37,664 nucleotides of DNA from Planctomycetota bacterium (GTDB taxonomy: Bacteria > Planctomycetota > MHYJ01 > WSZJ01 > JACPWG01), in the NCBI GenBank assembly GCA_016197205.1, contig JACPWG010000079.1, forward strand, positions 1-37,664. Reading direction: 5' to 3'. The notes beneath the pieces were generated by a model. The model worked only from the letters and a program-made list of their open reading frames with translations, searched no databases and was not told where the DNA came from. A program made the translations under genes and the position numbers. Positions 30,826 to 37,664 of this stretch are shown one piece after another. The first letter of the stretch is position 1. Every line of letters begins with the position of its first letter.

Positions 30826-31533
30826 CTACGCCCACCCCGCCACGCGGAAGCCGATCCCCGGGAGCCGGCGCTGGGCCGGCGCCCAGTCGCGGCGCGCGCA
30901 CCGGAAGCTTCCGCGCTTCACCGTCAGCCACGAGCCCCCGCGCAGGACGCGGCCGTTGCCGGCTGCGGGGCCGGCCGGAGCCGATTCGGGCGAGGTAGGG
31001 TATTCACCGTAGAAGTTCCCGCACCACTCCGCCACGTTTCCCGCCAGGTCGCACGCGCCGAACGGGTTCGTCCCATGCCGGCCCACCGGGGCCGTGCGTC
31101 CGGCGTACGCGCACGCGCAGCCCGCCCAGTGACAGGCTTCCGCCGGGGGCGGCCACGCGTCCCCCCAGGGAAAGAGGCGTTCGCATTCGCCGCCGCCGCC
31201 GCGGACCGCGTACTCCCATTCCGCCTCCGTCGGCAGCCGGAGCCCGGCCCATGCGCAGAAGCCCGCCGCATCGTCCCAACTCACGCGCACCGCCGGCTGC
31301 TCCGGCTCGTCGAAGCCGGGCCCGCTCGAGTGCCCGGGCCGAAACCTCCGAAACTCGGCGTTCGTCACCGGGTGCTTCCCGAGCAGGAACGGCCGGGCGA
31401 GCCGGACGCCGTGCGGCGTCTCGTCGGCGCACCGCCCCTTTTCGCCCTCCGGGCTCCCCATCAGGTATGCACCCGGGGGCAGCAGGAGGAGCCGGATGCC
31501 TGTTCGGGCGTGGAAGCGCTCGCCTGGGGTCAC
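30826..31533 (-). CDS. FGE-sulfatase-domain (SUMF1-like) protein
   Basis: A protein of about 235 residues covering one FGE-sulfatase domain. It shows PPGAYLMGSPEGE, HPVTNAEFRRF, LRLPTEAEWEYAVRGG, NPFGACDLAGNVAEWCGNFY and RVLRGGSWLTVKRGSFRCARR. Classical formylglycine-generating enzymes bind copper through a Cys pair a few residues apart after RGGS; here only one Cys (in FRCARR) is present in that segment. Sulfatase activation is therefore doubtful, and a binding or other hydroxylase-like role is as likely. GTG 31533 has GGAG 7-8 nt upstream and is preferred over GTG 31545. The gene precedes the GNAT gene. The region upstream (31546-31714) contains mosaic repeats. Confidence 0.85.
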   Translation of the reverse strand: MTPGERFHARTGIRLLLLPPGAYLMGSPEGEKGRCADETPHGVRLARPFLLGKHPVTNAEFRRFRPGHSSGPGFDEPEQPAVRVSWDDAAGFCAWAGLRLPTEAEWEYAVRGGGGECERLFPWGDAWPPPAEACHWAGCACAYAGRTAPVGRHGTNPFGACDLAGNVAEWCGNFYGEYPTSPESAPAGPAAGNGRVLRGGSWLTVKRGSFRCARRDWAPAQRRLPGIGFRVAGWA

Positions 31534-31591
31534 TGCCTGCCGCACTCCGAACTAGCCCAGGCCGGCGATTCGCGCGCAACGCCCGCCGGTA

Positions 31592-31663
31592 TTGCTTTCG
31601 GCGTCTTCGGTGGCTCGTCTTCGTTATTCGATGCCCGCCGCAGGTTTCGGTGTCTTCGGTGGC
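31592..31663 (-). repeat. Mosaic intergenic repeat, module 2 fragments
   Basis: 31592-31623 is the inverse of the GAGCCACCGAAGACGCCGAA core of module 2 (12603 and 15769). A second shorter inverse match follows at 31645-31663. It lies between the FGE-like gene and the FHA gene. Confidence 0.65.
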
Positions 31664-31714
31664 GGTCGGTGGCCTCCCTCCGGAGCTCCGTCTCCTCGGC
31701 CCTTCGGCGGCCTT

Positions 31715-33826
31715 CTACTGCGCCTCGACCCCGAACTCCGCCGCCGGCCCCGCGAGCAGCTCCGGCGGCCACGTGACCACCAGGCGCATCGCGCCCGCCT
31801 CCTCCACGGCCGTCACCACCACGTCGCAGCCGAAGGAGAGCGTCAGCGGATGGGCCGCGCCGCCGAGGACGACGCCCGAGATCTCGTCCGTCTCCGGGAA
31901 GGCCCCGTGCTCCACCACCGATTTGTCGTGGCGCTTGAGCGAGATGCCGTCCGAGAGCGCGCCGGGCGTGAACGCGAGCACGAGCTGCACCTGGTCCGCG
32001 CCGATCCCCTTCGGCGCCTTCGCTCGATAGCTCACCGCCACGCCCTTGGCCGTCGAAAGCGCGCCCGTCGTCAGCTCCACCGCGTCCCCGGTCGCGAGAT
32101 CCAGCAGTCGCGAGCGGCTGGTGTACGACCCCGCCGCGCGCCGCGGGAAGCCCTCGTCCAACGCGGCCAGCCCCTGGCGCAGGCACTTCCCGGCCTGCGT
32201 CCAGAGCCTCACTTCGCCGGAGGCCAGGAGCCGTCGGTCCCCCGAATAGAACGAGACCAGCCCGCGGTCGCCGAACTCGGCCGTCATGGCCGCGGACTTG
32301 AGCCGGAAGGGGCGCGTCTCGTCGGACAGCGACCGTCGGAACACGGCGAGGTCGTCGAACCACGCCTTGCCGAACTGGCCGAGGGCCACGCACGACAGCC
32401 GCATGCCCGTCGCGTCGTCGGGCGGCACGAACGGATGCCGCACCTGCGTCCACGGCGTGTACCCCGTGAAAACGTCCGTGTACGACTGACCCAGCGCTTC
32501 CCCCTTCGGCCCCAGCCACTCCGCCTCCAGGCTCGCCCCGCCGAGCGAATTCTCCGTGCGCAGCCAGGCGTCCACCTCGTACACCGACCCGCGCTCCAGC
32601 GACAGCACCTCGCGATAGGTCGCCTTCATGTAGCGCGAGGGCCGGCCGGCCTCCTTGAATTCCTGGAGCAGCAGGCAGGTCTGGCCGTGCTTCGCGTTGT
32701 GCGTGTCCGCGCGGTACAGCTCGCCGGGGTCCCCCTTCACGTCCCACCCGGGGAAGAGCTCCGCCTCCCCCTTTTGCGTCTCCTCGAACGAGGCGTTGTT
32801 CTTGACGAGGCTCTCCGGATCGACGAGCACCTTCACGGGCTTCGGCACGAAGAGGCGGAGGATCGGCGGCAGCGCGAAGTACGCCCCGCCGAGGAGCAGG
32901 ACGGTCGCCAGGATGCCGACCAGGAAGGGCCCGCCGCCGAGCGGCCCGGCGCGCCGTCCCGCGCCGCCGCCCCCCGCCCGTCCGAGCGCCGGCGAACCCG
33001 AACGCGGCGTCGGGGTGGCCGAGGGGCCGCCGGCGCGGGGTCTTGGGAAGACCCCCGGACCGCCGGCCGGGGTGGGGGACGCGGCCGCCCCGCGGACCGG
33101 ACTGAGCGCGACGAGCGAGGGGGGCGTGTGGTGGTCCTCTTCCGGACCGGGGGCCTTCGGATCCTGGAACTTGAGCCGCAGGCCGCCGAGGTCGAGGATC
33201 GACCCCGAGCGCAGCACCTGCGCCTGCACCTTTTCGCCGTTGACCTTCGTCCCGTTCGTGCTCCCGAGGTCGCGCGCCAGGTACATGCCGGAGGCCGGGT
33301 CGTAGGCCACCTCGGCGTGCCGGTTCGAGATCCGATCGTCCTGGAAGGAGACGGAGTTCGTCTTGGCGCGTCCGATCGTGAGCGGCTCGCCGACGAGGTG
33401 GAAACGCTCGCCGGCACGCTCCCCTTCCAGCACCTCGAGGTAGCACTGTTCCTCGCGGGTGGAGCGGAGCAGCTCGGGGCGGAGCGGCGGGGGTCCCTTC
33501 GGCGCGACCTGCGGCAGCGGCGGCGGGACCGCGCCTCCGACCGCGTCGGCGACGAAGAGAATGGTGGTGCTGCCGATCTCGATCCGGTCGCCGTGCTTCA
33601 GCTTCTGTTCGTTGATCGGGCAGCCGTTGACGACGGTGCCGTTGCGGCTGTTCAGGTCGACAATGCTCCAGGCGTCGCCGACCTTGCGGATCTGCCCGTG
33701 CTCGCGGGAGGAATTCTGGTCGCGGATCACGATCGTGCTCTTCGTGGAACGCCCGATCGTGACGACTTCGTCGCCCGTCGTGAGCTCGCGCTCGCCGATG
33801 GAGTCCGTGATGAAGAGCCTGGGCAT
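31715..33826 (-). CDS. Membrane protein with two N-terminal FHA domains
   Basis: A 703-residue protein. FHA domain 1 (about 10-92) has VTIGRSTKS, SSREH and NSRNGTVVNG. FHA domain 2 (about 145-218) has LTIGRAKTN, ISNRHAE and GSTNGTKVNG. Both keep the phosphothreonine-binding Arg, Ser and Asn residues. A Pro/Gly-rich linker (225-298) leads to one transmembrane helix (about 301-325). The extracytoplasmic ~375 residues start with a beta-rich region like a carbohydrate-binding fold (NNASFEETQKGEAELFPGWD) and are otherwise unrecognised. It probably links phosphorylation by Ser/Thr kinases to an envelope activity. GGAG precedes ATG 33826. A longer open frame upstream (to 36256) is antisense to smc and nrdR and is not coding. 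It is transcribed divergently from nrdR. Confidence 0.9.
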   Translation of the reverse strand: MPRLFITDSIGERELTTGDEVVTIGRSTKSTIVIRDQNSSREHGQIRKVGDAWSIVDLNSRNGTVVNGCPINEQKLKHGDRIEIGSTTILFVADAVGGAVPPPLPQVAPKGPPPLRPELLRSTREEQCYLEVLEGERAGERFHLVGEPLTIGRAKTNSVSFQDDRISNRHAEVAYDPASGMYLARDLGSTNGTKVNGEKVQAQVLRSGSILDLGGLRLKFQDPKAPGPEEDHHTPPSLVALSPVRGAAASPTPAGGPGVFPRPRAGGPSATPTPRSGSPALGRAGGGGAGRRAGPLGGGPFLVGILATVLLLGGAYFALPPILRLFVPKPVKVLVDPESLVKNNASFEETQKGEAELFPGWDVKGDPGELYRADTHNAKHGQTCLLLQEFKEAGRPSRYMKATYREVLSLERGSVYEVDAWLRTENSLGGASLEAEWLGPKGEALGQSYTDVFTGYTPWTQVRHPFVPPDDATGMRLSCVALGQFGKAWFDDLAVFRRSLSDETRPFRLKSAAMTAEFGDRGLVSFYSGDRRLLASGEVRLWTQAGKCLRQGLAALDEGFPRRAAGSYTSRSRLLDLATGDAVELTTGALSTAKGVAVSYRAKAPKGIGADQVQLVLAFTPGALSDGISLKRHDKSVVEHGAFPETDEISGVVLGGAAHPLTLSFGCDVVVTAVEEAGAMRLVVTWPPELLAGPAAEFGVEAQ

Positions 33827-33867
33827 GCAACGGGCTCCGCCGGGGAGAGAGGAGTTCGAGAGCGGAC

Positions 33868-33897
33868 ATCCTAGCTTCGGTCCCCGCCTTCGCGCAA
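33868..33897 (-). promoter_or_regulatory. Promoter of the FHA gene
   Basis: On the minus strand, TTGCGC (33897-33892), an 18-bp spacer and TAGGAT (33873-33868). The predicted leader is about 35 nt and contains the GGAG ribosome site. Confidence 0.55.
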
Positions 33898-34009
33898 GAG
33901 AAACCGGGAGGCGGTTCGCGCCCGCACGGAACTTCCGCCGGCCGCGCTCTTTCGGAAGCGGGCGCGCGAGGCCGCACGCGCCGCCGCGCGACGTCCGATA
34001 TTTTTTTTC

Positions 34010-34038
34010 TTGACACCCGGGGCCTCGAAGACCATAAT
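34010..34038 (+). promoter_or_regulatory. Strong promoter of nrdR
   Basis: TTGACA (34010-34015), a 17-bp spacer and CATAAT (34033-34038), directly preceded by a T8 run (34001-34008) that could act as an UP element. The predicted leader is about 76 nt. I did not identify an NrdR box here. Confidence 0.8.
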
Positions 34039-34120
34039 GATGCGCCTGCCACCCGCCCGGGGACACCTGCCCCGGCTTTCCCTCGTCACGACGCCCCGGA
34101 TCGCCCCTGCGAGGCCCTTG

Positions 34121-34582
34121 ATGCGTTGCCCGTTCTGCAAGGCGAACAACGACCGCGTAATCGACTCGCGCGGCTCGGGCGAGGGCGCCGTGATCCGCCG
34201 TCGCCGCCAGTGCCTCGCGTGCATGCGACGCTTCACCACCTACGAACGCGTCGAAGAGAATCCCTTCCGGGTGATCAAGAAGGACGGCAGTCGCGAACCG
34301 TTCAGCCGCGCCAAGATCCTGAATGGACTGCTCAAGGCCTGCGAGAAGCGCCCCGTCCCCATGGCCGACCTGGAGGAGATCGTCAACCGCATCGAGCTGG
34401 ACATCTACGAGAACTTCGACCGGGAGGTGCCGTCGAAGCACATCGGGGACCTCGTCATGAACGAGCTGCGCGGTATCGACCAGGTCGCCTACGTGCGCTT
34501 CGCCTCCGTCTACCGCGAATTCAAGGACCTGACGGAGTTCATGGCGGAGCTGCAACCGATGCTCGGGGGCCCGCCGAAATGA
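34121..34582 (+). CDS. nrdR: Transcriptional repressor NrdR
   Basis: A 153-residue repressor of ribonucleotide reductase genes that binds ATP/dATP. The N-terminal zinc ribbon starts MRCPFCKANNDRVIDSR and has the second Cys pair in CLACMRRFTTYER. The ATP-cone follows from about residue 48 (VIKKDGSREPFSRAKILNGL). The C-terminus (DQVAYVRFASVYREFKDL) is family-typical. The frame extends upstream, but MRCPFC at 34121 is the family start and has GAGG six bases before it. It stands 183 bp upstream of smc on the same strand. No ribonucleotide reductase gene is in the window. Confidence 0.97.
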   Translation: MRCPFCKANNDRVIDSRGSGEGAVIRRRRQCLACMRRFTTYERVEENPFRVIKKDGSREPFSRAKILNGLLKACEKRPVPMADLEEIVNRIELDIYENFDREVPSKHIGDLVMNELRGIDQVAYVRFASVYREFKDLTEFMAELQPMLGGPPK

Positions 34583-34703
34583 CGGAACCCCTCGCGCCCC
34601 CCCCCACCGCCGCGCCATCCGGGTTCGCGCCGTCGCGACTCCCCGTGGGCCCGTAGACCAGGAATTCGCACCCCCGCGGCTCAAGTTCCGGCCGGTGCGC
34701 GCC

Positions 34704-34709
34704 GATAAT
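34704..34709 (+). promoter_or_regulatory. Possible -10 box for smc
   Basis: GATAAT lies 56 bp before ATG 34766. No good -35 box is seen at the right distance, so this is tentative; read-through from the nrdR promoter is the alternative. Confidence 0.35.
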
Positions 34710-34765
34710 ATCCCGGGGAGGCCGCGTTTTTCGCGCCTACCGGACCCGACTCCCAGGAGTGCCCG

Positions 34766-37664
34766 ATGCTCCTCCGCAAACTCGAAATGCAGGGTTTCAA
34801 GTCCTTCGCGGACAAGACGGAGTTCGTCTTCGACCCCGGCGTCACCGGGATCGTCGGGCCGAACGGGTGCGGCAAGTCCAACGTCGTCGACGCCATCAAA
34901 TGGGCGCTCGGCGAGATGAGCGCCAAGTCCCTCCGCGGCGAAGAGCTGGCCGACGTCATTTTCAACGGGGCCGAGGGACGCGCCGCGCTCGGTTTCGCCG
35001 AGGTCTCCCTCACCTTCTCGAACGAAGACGGGCGCCTCCCCATCGAGTACTCCGAGGTCACCGTCACCCGCCGGCTCTTCCGTTCGGGGGAGAGCGAGTA
35101 CCTCCTCAATCGACAGCCCTGCCGTCTGCGCGACATCCGCGAGCTCTTCATGGACACCGGCATCGGGAGCGACGGCTACTCCATCATCGAGCAGGGGAAG
35201 ATCGACCTCCTCCTCCTCTCCAGCCCCAAAGAGCGCCGCTCCATCTTCGAAGAGGCGGCCGGCATTTCCAAGTACAAGGCGAAACGCCGCGAGACGCAGA
35301 CCAAGCTCGAGCGCGTGACCCAGGACCTGCTCCGCGCCGGGGACGTCGTCAAGGAGCTGACCAGCCAGATCCGCTCGCTCAAGATCCAGTCCGGCCGCGC
35401 CGAGCGCTACCAGAAGGCCAGCCAGGAATACCGCGAAAAAAAGACTCAGCTCTCCCTGCACTGCTACCGCGACCAGGTGGGACAGGGGAAGGACCGGGTC
35501 GAGCGCCTCGCGTCGCTGCGGACGCGACGTGCGGCGCTCGCGGCCGAGGCGGCGGCGGTGGAGGCGGGGATCGTCGAGGCGGAGGAGCGGGCGCAGGCCC
35601 TCGAGGAGGAGTGGAACCGCGCCCAGGAGGCCCTGCACGAGGCCGAGGGGCAGGCGCGCGAGACGCGCGAGCGCGTCGCCGGCGACCGGCGCATCCTCGC
35701 CGAGCTGACGGAGTCGGGCGAGCGTCGCAAGCAGGACGCGGCGCTGCTCCGGGAGCGCGCGGTCGAGGCGCGGCGCAAGCACGCGGAAGGCGAGGAGCGC
35801 CTCCGCGAAGTCCTGCGCGAGTTGGAGCGGAGCAGCCGGGAACTCGAGGAGCGGACGAGCACGTGGCAGGAGGTGTGCCGCGGCGTGCAGGAGCTGGCGG
35901 AACGTCTCAACGTCAAGAAGGGGGAATCCCTCGAGGCCGTCCGCAAGCGGTCGAGCTACCAGAACCAAGTCCTGTCCATCGAGTCCGAGCATCGCCGGCT
36001 CGAGTCGTCGAAGGGCCAGGTCGAGAGGCGCGAGCGGGAGATCGCCACCGAGGTCGGCCGACTGGACCAGGAGGAGAGCGAGCTGACGACGGCCCGGCAG
36101 GCCCTGGAGGCGGACCAGTCGGCCGCGCTCGCCGCGCATCGGCAGAATGACGAGGCGCTCCGCGGGTTGAAGCACCGGGTCGAGGCGCTGCAAAAGGAAG
36201 TCTCGAGGCTGCGCGAGCTGGAGGGGCGCAAGGGCTCCCGCCAGGAACTGCTCCACGACCTCGAAGGGCAGCGGGAAGGCCTCGGCGCCGGGGTCAAGGC
36301 CGTGCTGGAGGCCGTCCGCGCGTCCGACGGCTCGGTTACGGGCATTCTCGGGATCGTCGCGGACGTCCTGGAAGTGGACTCCGAGCGCGTGCCGGTCGTC
36401 GAGGCGATCTTGAACGGCCGTTCGCAGTGCCTCCTCGCGAAGACGCGGGAGGACGCCGTGCGGGTGCTGGAATTTGTGCGCGCGCGAAAGCTGGGGCGCG
36501 TCCAGGTCCTGCCGCTCGAGCAGGTCGCCGCGGCGGCGAAGCGGGAGGAAACGCGGGTGAGACGCGGGTCCGCGGCGGCCGACGGCGGCGGCGTGGTCGG
36601 CGTCGGGGACGGCGCGGCGGCGCTCTGCGACGGCGCGGACGACGAAGAACCGGCCGTGGGCGCGAACGCGCCGGAACGGCCGGCGAATGCGGCGCTACCC
36701 GCTGAAGCGGCGCCTGCCGCCGCCCCACCGGCGCCTGCAGCGGGCTCGGAGGAGCCGCCGGCCCTGGGGCGACGACCCGACCTCGCGCCCGACCACGCCG
36801 CGGCACCGATGCTGGAGCGCGCCCTCTTCGGAGGCGTGCCGCTCGCGTCGCTGACGTCGCTCGGGACCTCGCCCGGCATGGGGGGCTTCGGTTTCCTGGC
36901 CGCGCTCTTCGGTGACCATCCGCTTCGCACGGGCGTGCCGGCCGCGCCGCTGGTGCGCGCGGAGAGCGCCCCGCCACTCGAAATCTCCACACCAGGTCGC
37001 GCACCGCAGGTCGAGCTGATCGGTGGGACGGGTGCGGAGGGAGCCGGCGTGGCGGCGGTTGTGCCGACGCAGGCATCGATCGTGGAATCGGCCCTCACCC
37101 CAACCCTCTCCCGCTACGCGGGAGAGGGGGACGGCGCGGACCTGCACGCCACGCAGGACGCCCGGGAGGCCCCCGATACGGGAGGGGGCGACGGCGCGGA
37201 AACGAGTGTAGCTCCGGATGCCGCCGCAGTCGCTCTTGCCGTGCAGGCGAATGACGCGGCGATGCAGCTCGCTGCGGCTGCACCCGCAGTCCCATCCTCC
37301 GTCGTGGGGGACGGCGCCCCGATGCCTGGGCCGACCGTCGACGGGAGCGCACCTGAACTTCGCATACTTTCCGACGCGGGGTCGGCCGGCCCCGCGCCGG
37401 ACCAGGCGCCTTTGGAGGACGTCCCGGCGCAGGAACCCCGCCGGGAGTCCTCCGAGGCGACCGAGCCTTCCAGACCTGTCCGCGCCGAGGCGCCGACGGT
37501 TTGTTCCCAATCGCCGGTCGGAGCGACCGAAAGCGCTCCGCCCGAGCCCGCGTTGCTCCTAATGCTCGACGCACCCGCGCCGCCATGCGACGAGGAGCCT
37601 GCGCGCTACGCGCCTGAACCGCCCGCCGTACCGATTGCCGAAGCGCCGATTGCCGAGGCGCCGA
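34766..37664 (+). CDS. smc: Chromosome partition protein SMC, 5' part (runs off window)
   Basis: The first 966 residues of a chromosome-condensing ABC-type ATPase. The N-terminal head begins MLLRKLEMQGFKSFADKTEF, with Walker A GPNGCGKSN near 32-40 and the usual DTGIGSDGYSIIEQGKID stretch. A coiled coil runs from about 170 to 500. The hinge begins near 505 (SDGSVTGILGIVADVLEV; VVEAILNGRSQCLLAKTRED) and reaches GRVQVLPLEQ near 580. From about 593 to the window edge the sequence becomes Ala/Pro/Gly-rich and disordered, with only ERALFGGVPLASL (near 685) recalling the second hinge half. The frame is open throughout and has no stop. AGGAG precedes ATG 34766. The second coiled coil and C-terminal head lie outside the window. 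Confidence 0.93.
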   Translation, partial: MLLRKLEMQGFKSFADKTEFVFDPGVTGIVGPNGCGKSNVVDAIKWALGEMSAKSLRGEELADVIFNGAEGRAALGFAEVSLTFSNEDGRLPIEYSEVTVTRRLFRSGESEYLLNRQPCRLRDIRELFMDTGIGSDGYSIIEQGKIDLLLLSSPKERRSIFEEAAGISKYKAKRRETQTKLERVTQDLLRAGDVVKELTSQIRSLKIQSGRAERYQKASQEYREKKTQLSLHCYRDQVGQGKDRVERLASLRTRRAALAAEAAAVEAGIVEAEERAQALEEEWNRAQEALHEAEGQARETRERVAGDRRILAELTESGERRKQDAALLRERAVEARRKHAEGEERLREVLRELERSSRELEERTSTWQEVCRGVQELAERLNVKKGESLEAVRKRSSYQNQVLSIESEHRRLESSKGQVERREREIATEVGRLDQEESELTTARQALEADQSAALAAHRQNDEALRGLKHRVEALQKEVSRLRELEGRKGSRQELLHDLEGQREGLGAGVKAVLEAVRASDGSVTGILGIVADVLEVDSERVPVVEAILNGRSQCLLAKTREDAVRVLEFVRARKLGRVQVLPLEQVAAAAKREETRVRRGSAAADGGGVVGVGDGAAALCDGADDEEPAVGANAPERPANAALPAEAAPAAAPPAPAAGSEEPPALGRRPDLAPDHAAAPMLERALFGGVPLASLTSLGTSPGMGGFGFLAALFGDHPLRTGVPAAPLVRAESAPPLEISTPGRAPQVELIGGTGAEGAGVAAVVPTQASIVESALTPTLSRYAGEGDGADLHATQDAREAPDTGGGDGAETSVAPDAAAVALAVQANDAAMQLAAAAPAVPSSVVGDGAPMPGPTVDGSAPELRILSDAGSAGPAPDQAPLEDVPAQEPRRESSEATEPSRPVRAEAPTVCSQSPVGATESAPPEPALLLMLDAPAPPCDEEPARYAPEPPAVPIAEAPIAEAP
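37092..37128 (+). repeat. REP-like hairpin repeat inside the smc frame
   Basis: The sequence begins CCCTCACCCCAACCCTCTCC, the common genomic REP type. It has a perfect 11-bp stem (37104-37114 with 37118-37128) and a 3-base loop (TAC). It is read in frame as ALTPTLSRYAGEG within the disordered SMC insertion. Copies of this type are normally intergenic. Confidence 0.75.

Noticed and set aside
31592..33874. 760-codon plus-strand frame opposite the FHA gene
   Set aside because: It is an antisense shadow; both FHA domains are clear on the minus strand.
33827..36256. 810-residue N-terminal extension of the FHA protein
   Set aside because: The extension is antisense to nrdR and smc; the FHA protein has its own promoter, ribosome site and a natural start at 33826.

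Overview
The window is GC-rich bacterial DNA from a lineage that favours eukaryote-like signalling and scaffold proteins. It holds two large Ser/Thr protein kinases, a double-FHA membrane protein and three HEAT-repeat proteins. One HEAT protein carries a W-x-x-W-W type motif that I associate with Planctomycetota. The housekeeping genes are ppk1, ribE, nadE, nrdR and smc. A planctomycete or close relative, probably a metagenome-derived contig, fits best; Myxococcota is the main alternative. No rRNA, tRNA or CRISPR array was seen.

Layout. (1) Positions 1-302 are a second, 98.7% identical copy of an internal piece of ppk1, cut by the window edge. (2) Positions 373-5838 are an accessory island on the minus strand with visibly lower GC. 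It encodes a FAD/NAD-binding protein with a nitrilase-like C-terminus, a small winged-helix regulator and a P-loop ATPase with its own winged helix. A strong promoter overlain by four helically phased CAAG repeats precedes the regulator. This is the best candidate for an undescribed system. (3) Positions 5941-12245 (minus) are ppk1 with a long low-complexity tail, a carboxymuconolactone decarboxylase-like gene, ribE, and a kinase with GspE-N-like modules and a zinc ribbon. (4) Positions 12246-22190 hold a secreted HEAT/TPR protein, an M16 metallopeptidase and two membrane-anchored HEAT proteins, separated by long intergenic regions full of a mosaic repeat family. (5) Positions 22191-30018 (plus) are nadE, a multi-pass membrane protein with a PH-like domain, and a 1434-residue receptor-like kinase. 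(6) Positions 30207-33826 (minus) are a GNAT acetyltransferase, a formylglycine-generating-enzyme-like protein and the FHA protein. (7) Positions 34121-37664 (plus) are nrdR and the start of smc, whose hinge is interrupted by a very long disordered insertion.

Two cross-cutting observations stand out. A 123-bp MITE-like element occurs twice, with 18/20 terminal inverted repeats and a perfect 3-bp target duplication at each site; one copy abuts the nadE stop codon. In addition, several genes have a good -10 box only 6-9 bp before their start codon, implying leaderless or nearly leaderless transcripts, while other genes in the window have normal leaders with Shine-Dalgarno sites.

Functionally, the kinases, the FHA protein and the HEAT scaffolds suggest phospho-dependent signalling at the envelope. 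ppk1, nadE, ribE, nrdR and smc are core metabolism and chromosome maintenance and do not form one operon. The island at 0.3-5.9 kb sits between two copies of ppk1 sequence and looks acquired.
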